From G965227875 sp965227875 (GTDB lineage Bacteria > Pseudomonadota > Alphaproteobacteria > Rhizobiales > JAJFHC01), in assembly GCA_965227875.1 (NCBI GenBank), contig OZ245783.1, positions 4,650,001-4,714,000 on the forward strand: a DNA stretch of 64,000 nucleotides. The letters are read 5' to 3'. Under the pieces are notes generated by a model that worked only from the letters and a program-made list of their open reading frames with translations, did not search any database and was not told where the DNA came from. Both the position numbers and the translations under genes were made by a program. Shown one piece after another: positions 34,993 through 42,464 of the stretch; within the stretch, counting starts at the first letter, position 1; each line of letters begins with the position of its first letter.

Positions 34993-36306
34993 TCAGTTCA
35001 GGGACGAAAGCGTTTTGCGGAGCACTTCGCAGATTTCGTCGATGTGGCTTTTCTCCGCGATGAGCGGCGGCGCGATGATGCCGGCGTCACCCGTGAACTT
35101 GATGTGCAGCCCGTTCCAGAACAGCTTCTTCTGGACTTCCGTGCCGCGCATGCCCGGAGCGGATCCCGGCTTCAGGTCGATGCCCGCCAGCAGGCCGTAG
35201 CCCCGGATGTCCGTGATCATGTCGAGGTCGCGCAAGTCGAACACCGCATCGAGGAAATAGTCGGAGAGTTCGGCTGCCCTGTCGAACAGGCCTTCACGCT
35301 CGTAGATGTCCTGCGTGGCGATCCCGGCCGCGCATGCCGCGGGATGTCCGGAGTAGGTATAACCGTGGAAGAACTCAATCGCATTCTCCGGGGCGGCATT
35401 CATGATCGTGTCGTAGACGTCGTCCTTGACCGCGACGGCGCCCATGGGCTGCGCACCGTTGGTCAGGGCCTTGGCCATGGTCATGATGTCCGGCGTCACG
35501 CCGAAGGCCTGTGAGGCGAACGGTTTGCCGAGACGTCCGAAACCGCAGATCACCTCGTCGAAAACCAGCAGTATGCCGTTGGCGTCGCAGATTTCCCGCA
35601 GGCGCTCGAGGTACCCCTTCGGCGGCACGAGCACGCCCGTCGACCCGGCGATCGGTTCCACGAAACACGCCCCGATGGTCGACCCGCCATAGGTCTCGAC
35701 GAACCGCTGGAGATCCTCGGCCAGTTCCGCGCCGTTCTCCGGCTGGCCACGCGTGAACCGGTTTTCCGCCAACCACGTGTGGCGCATGCACACGACGTTC
35801 GGCATGACACCGGAAAAGGTCTCGCGGTTCTTCACCATGCCGCTCAGGGACACACCGCCGATATTGACGCCGTGGTAGGCGCGCTCGCGCGAGACGAAGC
35901 GGGTCCGCTGGCCCTCGCCTTTCGCACGGTGGTAGGCCATCACCATCTTGAGCGCGGTATCGACCGATTCAGAACCGGAATTCACGAAGAAGACGTGGTC
36001 GATCCCGTCGGGGCAGATCCGCGCCACCTTCTGCGCCAGTTCGAACGAGCCCGGATGACCGAGGCCGAAGGGCGACGTGTAGTCGTTCGAAAGCAACTGC
36101 GCATGGACCGCATCGGCGATTTCCTTGCGGGCGTGACCGGCCGCACAGCAGAACAGGCCGGACGATCCATCCAGAACCCGACCGCCCTTGTGGTCCCAGA
36201 TGTGCACGCCCTCGCTCTTGGTCACAAGGCGCGGATCAGCCTTGAAGTCGCGGTTGGACGTAAACGGCATCCAGTAGTTTTCGAGGGAATTGGCAGTGTA
36301 TTGCAT
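34993..36306 (-). CDS. Omega-amino acid (taurine or beta-alanine):pyruvate aminotransferase
   Basis: Class III PLP aminotransferase of 437 residues. Seen: NYWMPFTSNRDFKADPRL and HVFFVNSGSESVDTALKM, AYHGVNIGG, FDEVICGFGRLGKPFA, the PLP lysine in MAKALTNGAQPMGAV, and GYTYSGHPAACAAG. This closely follows omega-amino acid:pyruvate transaminases. The divergent TauR-like regulator and downstream TauA-like gene make taurine a likely substrate, by inference. The ATG at 36306 has GGAG eight bases upstream; the open frame to 36423 is non-conserved. Confidence 0.9.
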   Translation of the reverse strand: MQYTANSLENYWMPFTSNRDFKADPRLVTKSEGVHIWDHKGGRVLDGSSGLFCCAAGHARKEIADAVHAQLLSNDYTSPFGLGHPGSFELAQKVARICPDGIDHVFFVNSGSESVDTALKMVMAYHRAKGEGQRTRFVSRERAYHGVNIGGVSLSGMVKNRETFSGVMPNVVCMRHTWLAENRFTRGQPENGAELAEDLQRFVETYGGSTIGACFVEPIAGSTGVLVPPKGYLERLREICDANGILLVFDEVICGFGRLGKPFASQAFGVTPDIMTMAKALTNGAQPMGAVAVKDDVYDTIMNAAPENAIEFFHGYTYSGHPAACAAGIATQDIYEREGLFDRAAELSDYFLDAVFDLRDLDMITDIRGYGLLAGIDLKPGSAPGMRGTEVQKKLFWNGLHIKFTGDAGIIAPPLIAEKSHIDEICEVLRKTLSSLN

Positions 36307-36402
36307 TGGTGATCGCTCCACAGAAACCAACCGGGAATTCGGGGAATTGCAGACGGCTTGCCCGGACTTGGTAATGCACCGTAATGTTCGATCTGGACTC
36401 AG

Positions 36403-36446
36403 AAAAGCACCAGTTTCCGGCATTTGATAAGACCAGAAAAGTACAG
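36403..36446. promoter_or_regulatory. Three candidate TauR-like operator half-sites
   Basis: Similar short elements in the divergent promoter region: AAAAGCACCAG (36403-36413), then two back-to-back 10-mers ATAAGACCAG (36427-36436) and AAAAGTACAG (36437-36446). On the other strand they read CTGGTCTTAT and CTGTACTTTT. Tandem direct repeats of this kind are how MocR regulators, including TauR, bind. A direct repeat GTAATG-CACC-GTAATG also lies at 36371-36386. Confidence 0.5.
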
Positions 36447-36457
36447 CCCGTTACCCC

Positions 36458-37954
36458 ATGCGCGACTCCCTTTTCCATCTCCCGCCCGGTAGCAAGAACA
36501 GTCTCCAGGCGCAGGTGCGTGAGATGCTGGTCTCCGCCATCCTGGACGGCCATCTGCCCAGTGACGAGCCCGTCCCCTCCAGCCGGCGTCTGGCCAAGTC
36601 GCTCGGCATTTCACGGAACACGGTGGTTCTCGCCTATCAGGGGCTGGTGGACGACGGGTATCTCGTCGCCCGGGAGCGCAGCGGCTACTACGTCAACGAG
36701 CAGATGCGCGACGGCCAGATGATCACGTCACCACCGCGCTCGGTTCCCGACGGTCCGGAAGCCGCCGGACCGCCGCACGTTGACTGGTCGGCACGGTTGA
36801 AGAAGCGGCCGGCGCGCCAGCACAACCTGGTCAAGCCGAGAAACTGGCACGACTACGAGTTCCCGTTCATCTACGGCCAGGTCGACCACCAGCTGTTCCC
36901 AATGGCGGAGTGGCGCGAATGCAACCGCCAGGCGCTCGGGCGCAAATGGCTGGACGCGTGGACAAGCGACGTGCGCGAGGATGACGACCCGTCCCTCGTG
37001 GAGCAGGTGCGCACCCGCATCCTGCCGCGTCGCGGCATCATGGCCAACGAGGACGAGATCCTCATCACCCTCGGCGCCCAGAACGCGCTCTACCTGATCG
37101 CCAGCCTGTTGGTGAACGAGGAAACCCGTGTCGGCATGGAAGATCCGGGCTATCCGGACGTAAGAAACATCTTCGCGCTGCGGACCAAACGCCTGAACCC
37201 GCTTCCCGTCGACGAGCACGGCCTGCGGATCGACCGGCGCATGAACGACTGCAATGTCGTGTTCACGACCCCCAGCCACCAGTTCCCGACGACCGTCACG
37301 ATGCCGATCGAACGGCGTGTGCGGCTCCTGGAGACCGCCGCCCGTCAGGATTTCATCGTCATCGAGGACGACTACGAGTTCGAGACCAACTATCTCAGCG
37401 AACCGAGCCCGGCGCTGAAGTCACTCGACCGCAACGGCCGGGTGCTCTACGTGGGCAGCCTCTCCAAGACGCTTTTTCCGGGCCTCCGTCTCGGTTTCCT
37501 CGTCGGACCTTCGGCGTTCGTTCGCGAGGTCCGCGCCCTGAGGCGGCTGATGGTACGCCATCCGCCGAACAACAACCAGCGCACCGCCGCCATCTTCCTC
37601 GCACTCGGTCACCACGACGCGCTCATCAAGAGGCTTCACCGGGCCTATCGGGAACGCTGGATGGCGATGGCCCGGGCCCTCGACGCCCACATGCCGCAAT
37701 CGGTGAAGGCGCCGAGCTTCGGCGGGACGAGTTTCTGGGTCCGCGGCCCGGACGGTCTCGATGCCGACCGGCTGGCCGCGGATGCGCTGGACCACGGGGT
37801 GATCATAGAACCGGGAAGCATCTACTTCGCCGGCCATGCGCGCGCGCCGCGCAACTTCTTCCGGCTCGGGTTCTCCTCCATCGAGAAGGAAAAGATCGAG
37901 CCGGGCATCGGCACGCTCGCCCGGCTGATATCCGGACGCACCGGAACGACCTGA
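36458..37954 (+). CDS. MocR-family regulator, TauR-like (GntR HTH plus aminotransferase-like domain)
   Basis: Protein of 498 residues. N-terminal GntR winged helix: PVPSSRRLAKSLGISRNTVV (about 38-57), then a linker and a fold type I aminotransferase-like domain with the PLP lysine in VGSLSKTLFPGLRLGF. MocR proteins use PLP adducts to sense an amine. Gene order (divergent from the aminotransferase) is that of tauR-tpa. No Shine-Dalgarno sequence is visible before the ATG, and the operator-like repeats end 12 bases upstream, so the transcript may be leaderless or nearly so. Confidence 0.88.
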   Translation: MRDSLFHLPPGSKNSLQAQVREMLVSAILDGHLPSDEPVPSSRRLAKSLGISRNTVVLAYQGLVDDGYLVARERSGYYVNEQMRDGQMITSPPRSVPDGPEAAGPPHVDWSARLKKRPARQHNLVKPRNWHDYEFPFIYGQVDHQLFPMAEWRECNRQALGRKWLDAWTSDVREDDDPSLVEQVRTRILPRRGIMANEDEILITLGAQNALYLIASLLVNEETRVGMEDPGYPDVRNIFALRTKRLNPLPVDEHGLRIDRRMNDCNVVFTTPSHQFPTTVTMPIERRVRLLETAARQDFIVIEDDYEFETNYLSEPSPALKSLDRNGRVLYVGSLSKTLFPGLRLGFLVGPSAFVREVRALRRLMVRHPPNNNQRTAAIFLALGHHDALIKRLHRAYRERWMAMARALDAHMPQSVKAPSFGGTSFWVRGPDGLDADRLAADALDHGVIIEPGSIYFAGHARAPRNFFRLGFSSIEKEKIEPGIGTLARLISGRTGTT

Positions 37955-37974
37955 CCGTTCCGCGCCTGCGGCCG

Positions 37975-38703
37975 TCAGCTCGCCCCGTTCAGGGCGGCCA
38001 GAGTCCCGGGCATCAGGCCGATTTCGTCGATCCCCTTTTCCTCCTGGAAGGCGCGCAGGGCGGCCCGGCTGCCGGGTCCGAAGTCGCCGTCGATGGGACC
38101 CTTGTAGTGGCCGGCCGCGGCGAGCCTCTCCTGCAGGGACTTGCGCTGCCCGTCGTCGAGCTTTTCGGCCGTGTATTCCACGATCGCGGTTTCCAGCTGG
38201 CGCTGTTCCTTGCAGCCGTCGCAGGCCGCAGAGAGCGCCTTGTACTGCTCGAGCGCACCTTCCGGCTTGTCGTTGTCGAGGTACCACTCGCCAAGGTATT
38301 CGAGGGCGCCCTTGTGGTTGGCCTCGAGACCGAGCGCTGCTTCATAGGCCTTGAACGAGGCATCGAACTTTTCGAGCTTGCGCGACGCGAAGCCGATCAG
38401 GTTCCAGGCGTCGGCGTTTTTCGGTTCTTTCTCGACAATCCCGTTCAGACGGTCGATCGCCTTCTGGAAACGCCCCGCGCGAATATCGGCTTCCGCGCGC
38501 TGCATCGGCGTCAGCGGTGTGGCCTTCTTCTTCGTGACCGTGTTTTTCTTCTTCACCGGCGCCTTCGCGGCCGGGGGTGTCTTCTTCGGCTTCGAAAACA
38601 GCGAATCTCCCGATGCGCCGGCCGCCATGGCCTGTGCGGTCGGCAAGGCCAGGGCCAGTGAAAAGGCAAGCAGAGCCGTTTTGACGATAGGTCCGCGCGA
38701 CAT
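37975..38703 (-). CDS. Exported TPR and peptidoglycan-binding domain protein
   Basis: Protein of 242 residues. Signal peptide (MSRGPIVKTALLAFSLALAL, AMA-AGA cleavage), a Lys/Pro-rich stretch (about 30-55), two to three TPR units (about 62-165) with NADAWNLIGFASRKLEKF, and a C-terminal PG_binding_1 domain (about 190-235) with IDGDFGPGSRAALRAFQEEKG. A periplasmic scaffold attached to the cell wall is likely. The ATG at 38703 has AGGAG seven bases upstream. Convergent with the TauR-like gene, 20 bases apart. Confidence 0.85.
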   Translation of the reverse strand: MSRGPIVKTALLAFSLALALPTAQAMAAGASGDSLFSKPKKTPPAAKAPVKKKNTVTKKKATPLTPMQRAEADIRAGRFQKAIDRLNGIVEKEPKNADAWNLIGFASRKLEKFDASFKAYEAALGLEANHKGALEYLGEWYLDNDKPEGALEQYKALSAACDGCKEQRQLETAIVEYTAEKLDDGQRKSLQERLAAAGHYKGPIDGDFGPGSRAALRAFQEEKGIDEIGLMPGTLAALNGAS

Positions 38704-38906
38704 GTGTTTCTCCTGCGTAGGTTTCATCAGTTCATTTCCCGCCGGGTCACCCCGTTCCCGACCTCAACAACACCCTGCAGGTACGATTATTCCACAAAAA
38801 GGTTGCACGTGTTCATGACATTGCCGTGCATGTCCGCGCCTCCGGGTGTCGATTTGGTCTTGCGTCGGACCGCCGAAGAACCTAAGAACCGCTCAGATAC
38901 GACTGA

Positions 38907-38983
38907 CGGAGCGTAGCGCAGCCCGGTAGCGCACTTGTCTGGGGGACAAGGGGTCGTGGGTTCGAATCCCGCCGCTCCGACCA
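38907..38983 (+). tRNA. tRNA-Pro (anticodon GGG)
   Basis: Plus-strand cloverleaf: acceptor CGGAGCG pairs with CGCTCCG, discriminator A, encoded CCA. Anticodon arm is CTTGT-CTGGGGG-ACAAG with GGG; T arm is GTGGG-TTCGAAT-CCCGC. Second tRNA-Pro in the window, complementing the TGG isoacceptor. Confidence 0.96.
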
Positions 38984-38988
38984 ATTCC

Positions 38989-39025
38989 GGCCCGGACGGC
39001 GGCAACCGTCCGGGCCGTTTCTTTT
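38989..39025 (+). terminator. Intrinsic terminator of tRNA-Pro(GGG)
   Basis: Perfect 11-bp stem GGCCCGGACGG / CCGTCCGGGCC (38989-38999 and 39006-39016), six-base loop, then GTTTCTTTTC. It begins six bases after the tRNA. Confidence 0.92.
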
Positions 39026-39135
39026 CCCCTCCGACCTTCTCCCGCACGACCCCTAAAATTGAAACTATCGGGTTCACGGCTTTTTAGTCGGATTGTGCCA
39101 ATCTGCGCCCAACAGACATGTGGGAGTGCGGAAAG

Positions 39136-39840
39136 ATGCTTCAGGCGGAAAGAATGGCGAACGCGATGGGAGTTCCCGTCGAGGAATATGAGGCGCGGCA
39201 GGAAACCGCCACCGCGCACCTCGAGGACATCCGCACCAAGGCCGCGGTGGAATTCGTCGACTATACGATCACCGCGCAGAACCGGCTGTTCATGCTCGTC
39301 GTGCTCTACATCGGGGGCCTGCACCTGACCTCGACGGTCTTCCCCGGCATTCCCTACGGCGCCCTGGGTTGCGCGCTGATCGTCGCAATGGTGGCGGCGA
39401 ACTTCCTCCACCTCAAGTGCTTCACCCAGCTCGACGCGCTGCTCAGCCGGATGACCGACGCTTCGAAGGAACGCGTCGCGGCCTATGCCCAGTGCCGCCC
39501 CTACGTGTTCAACAAGTTCTCCTACACGCCCGGGTTTGCCGGCCAGGTCATCGACTTCCTGCAGCGGATGTCGGGCGAGATCACCTGGCTTGCCGTGTTC
39601 GGCATCGGCGTCTATCACGCCCGGACCGCCGAGGAAGGCTATGCCATCGTCGCCGGGTTGACGATCATCTCGCATCTCGTGATCACGTTCGCCTTCGCCA
39701 CCCGGCGCAACCGCGGCGCGGACTGCCTCTTCGTGGACCAGCCGCCCACCGTCCGCAGGTTGCGCGACTTCGCGAACCTGGCCCTCGCCGGCATGACGCT
39801 GCTCATCGCCTTCGGCTTCTCTTTCCCGCTCGGACTCTGA
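39136..39840 (+). CDS. Four-helix membrane protein, unrecognised
   Basis: Protein of 234 residues. Hydrophilic N-terminal part (1-50), then four predicted membrane segments: about 56-70, 78-96 with GALGCALIVAMVAANFLHL, 160-196 in two stretches, and 212-232. The middle loop is rich in Arg and aromatic residues (YAQCRPYVFNKFSYTPGF). I do not recognise the family. The ATG at 39136 has GGAG nine bases upstream; an ATG at 39118 is an alternative. It converges with a thioesterase gene and stands alone in its direction after the tRNA terminator. Confidence 0.75.
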   Translation: MLQAERMANAMGVPVEEYEARQETATAHLEDIRTKAAVEFVDYTITAQNRLFMLVVLYIGGLHLTSTVFPGIPYGALGCALIVAMVAANFLHLKCFTQLDALLSRMTDASKERVAAYAQCRPYVFNKFSYTPGFAGQVIDFLQRMSGEITWLAVFGIGVYHARTAEEGYAIVAGLTIISHLVITFAFATRRNRGADCLFVDQPPTVRRLRDFANLALAGMTLLIAFGFSFPLGL

Positions 39841-39864
39841 ACCGACGCCGTAAGACGTTCCCCG

Positions 39865-40293
39865 CTAACCGGGCCAGAGCACGATCTGCGTGCATCTGAA
39901 ATGGGCGATGGGCCGATCGTCACCCCGCATGACGGTGGCGTCCCAGACCTGTGTCGTGCGGCCACGGTGCACCGGAACCGCGACGCACTTGATCCGCCCT
40001 TCTCTCTCGGTCCCGACGAAGTTCGACTTCAGCTCCGCCGTGGTGAACCCGTCTGCGCCGTCAGGCAGGCTGTTCAGGGTGCCGTAGCCGCAGCATGTGT
40101 CCGCGAAGGACACGACCGTCCCCGCGTGCAGGAACCCGTTCCACGACATGACCTGGGGACGGATATCGAGAGACCCCACCACGCGGTCTGTTTCGATGTC
40201 CTCGAGGACAAATCCCATCAACCCGGGCAGGTAGTCCTTTCCCCGCTCGTTCCATTCGGCGAGCGTGCGGGGCGCATGCAGCTTCTTGCTCAT
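39865..40293 (-). CDS. HotDog-fold thioesterase, PaaI-like (second copy type)
   Basis: Protein of 142 residues with the HotDog pattern GFLHAGTVVSFADTCCGYGT, ELKSNFVGTEREGRIKCVA, and VWDATVMRGDDRPIAHFRCTQ. The HxGxxxxxxD signature of PaaI-type acyl-CoA thioesterases is visible. A 34-bp repeat shared with the region before the MFS gene lies ten bases upstream of the ATG. Not closely similar to the thioesterase at 20.8 kb. Confidence 0.85.
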   Translation of the reverse strand: MSKKLHAPRTLAEWNERGKDYLPGLMGFVLEDIETDRVVGSLDIRPQVMSWNGFLHAGTVVSFADTCCGYGTLNSLPDGADGFTTAELKSNFVGTEREGRIKCVAVPVHRGRTTQVWDATVMRGDDRPIAHFRCTQIVLWPG

Positions 40294-40302
40294 GGTGCGA
40301 TC

Positions 40303-40336
40303 CTAGAGCGTACCTCGCTTGCATGGAAACGTTTTG
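40303..40336 (-). repeat. 34-bp intergenic repeat, copy A
   Basis: Matches 63668-63701 at 29 of 34 positions in the same orientation; all five differences are transitions. It holds AGCG-5-CGCT (40307-40319) and a palindromic core GAAACGTTT. Two of the differences are compensating changes that keep this core symmetric. It ends ten bases before the ATG of the thioesterase gene, the same distance as copy B from the MFS gene. Confidence 0.8.
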
Positions 40337-40352
40337 ACCGCCCGATGGGGCG

Positions 40353-40970
40353 TCAGGCGAGTCCGTCGTTGAGCTGGTCCACCATGCCGATCGGATCGTT
40401 GCCGTGATAGAACACGAAACGCGGCTCGACGCCGGATGCAAGACAGGCGTCGTACCGGGCACGGCCGTCCAGTATCTCGTAGTCCGTTGTGATGACGATC
40501 GGCGTCTTGAGGCCGTTCCTGCGGATGTCGAGCGCCAGTTCGCGCAACGATTCGCGATCGCGCCGCGCAAAGATCGCGGCATATTCGTGAACCGTGATCC
40601 TGGACCGCGATTCGGCGTCGAGGACGATACCAGTGCCGTCGTCCCGCTCTTCCGGTTCAGCACTTTCGACCGGTTCGAAGTCGTCGATCCGCGGCAACTC
40701 GATGCGGCGCGACCGCCGCGCCGTGGCGGCGCCGGACACCGCGTCGGGTTTCGGGTCTCCCGTCACGAAGGACAGGATCGGCTTCGCGCCCGTGCAGTCG
40801 CTGATCTTCTGGAGCGTCTTGAGCGACACCGCCGCCTTGCCGGTTTCCAGCTTTTCCAGATATTCCGGCGATATGCCGATGAGATCCGCGAAATCCTCCA
40901 CGTCCATCTGCAGCATTTTTCTCAGGTCGCAAACCGCCCTGGAAAACTCCTGCCTGACATCGTCACTCAT
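40353..40970 (-). CDS. XRE-type HTH protein fused to a ParB N-terminal-like domain
   Basis: Protein of 205 residues. The N-terminal part (about 8-65) is a lambda-repressor-type helix-turn-helix: MDVEDFADLIGISPEYLEKLETGKAAVS (shown in part: FADLIGISPEYLEKLE). After a charged linker, residues about 125-203 resemble the ParB/Srx-like N-terminal domain: ALDIRRNGLKTPIVI, then EILDGRARYDACLASG, then FVFYHGNDPIGMVDQLN. The central ParB HTH and the C-terminal dimerisation domain are missing. It is probably a DNA-binding regulator rather than a partition protein; no parA is nearby. Confidence 0.75.
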   Translation of the reverse strand: MSDDVRQEFSRAVCDLRKMLQMDVEDFADLIGISPEYLEKLETGKAAVSLKTLQKISDCTGAKPILSFVTGDPKPDAVSGAATARRSRRIELPRIDDFEPVESAEPEERDDGTGIVLDAESRSRITVHEYAAIFARRDRESLRELALDIRRNGLKTPIVITTDYEILDGRARYDACLASGVEPRFVFYHGNDPIGMVDQLNDGLA

Positions 40971-41095
40971 ACCTGCCCGTCCACGCGAAGCTACTCACAA
41001 ATCACTCACACGTGCCCTGCATATATCGTCCCGGGGAGGTCTGACAAGCTCCGCCGATGATCGATCAACAATCTCAGGTTGCGATGACGGGAGGA

Positions 41096-42328
41096 CTAGA
41101 CGGCACGTCGCAGGAGCTGCTTCCGGGATTCGCCGGCCGGCTTGCGGTTCATGTCCAGCCAGGGCACCAGATCGCTGAAGACCATGGGCTGCGCAATCAG
41201 GAAACCCTGCACTTCATGGACACCGGCTTCCGCGATGTGATCCCACTGTTCACGGGTCTCGACGCCCTCGGCCACGATGTGCAGGCCCAGTTCCCTGGCG
41301 AAGCGGACGCTGGTTTCGACACAGGCCCTGGCAAAACGGTCGGTCAATGCTTCGCGGACGAAGGACTGGTCGATCTTCAGCTCCGAGAACGGGTGCTGGC
41401 GCAACTGTTCCATGTTGGAAAACCCTGTGCCGAAGTCGTCGATGGAAATCCGGAACCCCTTGATCCGCAATCTGGTCAGGGTTTCCGCCGCTTCCGCCGT
41501 TCTCTTGAAGAGCGTCGACTCCGTGATTTCCAGGATGACGCGGCGGCTTGAAACACCGGCTTTCTCCGCCATCTCCGCGAGCCGGTTCGGGAAGTCGAGA
41601 TCGTTGAGTTCGACCGGTGTCACGTTGATCGACATCTTGAGGTCATGTTCGAGACGCCTGAGCTCCGCGAGCGCGCCGAGCGAATGTTCCAGCATCTGTT
41701 CCGTCAGGCTGGGCATCAGGCCGAGCGCATCCACCCGGTCGATGAACCGTGCCGGACCGAGCACGCCCAGGTCCGGGTGGTAGAGCCGGGCCAGGGATTC
41801 GAGGCCTGAGACCTGTCTGGTGACCACGTCGATCTTCGGCTGGAAATGCGGAACCACCCGTCGTTCCTCCAGCAATCGGGCAAGCTCCTCATCTGGAAGT
41901 TCGGGCACAGCCGCCCCTTCGACGCGTACACTCTCGTTCTTCGGCCCGTTGACGATCAGGTCCTCGAGTTCCTTGAGGTTGAGCGGCTTGCGGAGCGCGC
42001 CAAGCAGGTTCAGGTTATGCAGCTGCGCGAGTTTGCCGGCCGACTTCACGACTTCTCCGTCTTCACCGCTCAGAATGGCGATCGGCGTCGAAAAATTCCG
42101 GTCTTTCAGATGCCGCAGAAAGGCGACCCCGTCCATTTCCGGCATGTTCAGGTCGCACATGACCATGTCGAAGTCGTGCTCATGTCCGTCGATGATCCGC
42201 AGTGCGCCGGCCCCGTTCTCCGCCTTCTGGATGCTCGTGCTTCCGCGTTTCCGGAAGAATGCTTCCACGACGACCGAAAGGATCGGATCATCATCTATGA
42301 TGAGGACAGTTTTCGGAAATCCGTTCAC
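41096..42328 (-). CDS. Response regulator with EAL c-di-GMP phosphodiesterase domain
   Basis: Protein of 410 residues. Receiver domain (about 5-125) with DDD at 12-14, phospho-acceptor Asp near 59 in MVMCDLNMP, and Lys in LRKPL. EAL domain (about 155-400): SGLESLARL (motif reads ESL but keeps the metal Glu), ILEITEST, SIDDFGTGFS, LKIDQSFV, VAEGVET and VQGFLIAQPM, so the catalytic set looks complete and c-di-GMP hydrolysis is likely. The start is a GTG at 42328 with GGGAG about nine bases upstream. The hybrid histidine kinase gene is 136 bases upstream on the same strand. Confidence 0.92.
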   Translation of the reverse strand: MNGFPKTVLIIDDDPILSVVVEAFFRKRGSTSIQKAENGAGALRIIDGHEHDFDMVMCDLNMPEMDGVAFLRHLKDRNFSTPIAILSGEDGEVVKSAGKLAQLHNLNLLGALRKPLNLKELEDLIVNGPKNESVRVEGAAVPELPDEELARLLEERRVVPHFQPKIDVVTRQVSGLESLARLYHPDLGVLGPARFIDRVDALGLMPSLTEQMLEHSLGALAELRRLEHDLKMSINVTPVELNDLDFPNRLAEMAEKAGVSSRRVILEITESTLFKRTAEAAETLTRLRIKGFRISIDDFGTGFSNMEQLRQHPFSELKIDQSFVREALTDRFARACVETSVRFARELGLHIVAEGVETREQWDHIAEAGVHEVQGFLIAQPMVFSDLVPWLDMNRKPAGESRKQLLRRAV

Positions 42329-42464
42329 GCTGGAATTCTCCCAAGACACGTGTCGCGAAGGCCTGAAGCCTGTCCGGCTTCTTCCCCTCCGTAAGTCATT
42401 TGATGGAAACATTAGCCTGAAGCCTATAAAATCCGGTAAACCGAACGCGGATTACACAGTCGGA

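Noticed and set aside
38907..39840. tRNA-Pro with an orphan membrane protein gene as an integrated element
   Set aside because: No integrase, no repeat of the tRNA 3' end downstream, and the tRNA has its own terminator.
42389..42411. Third copy of the 34-bp repeat near ATGGAAACATTAG
   Set aside because: Only ATGGAAAC is shared; the CTAGAGCG part and the palindromic core are missing.
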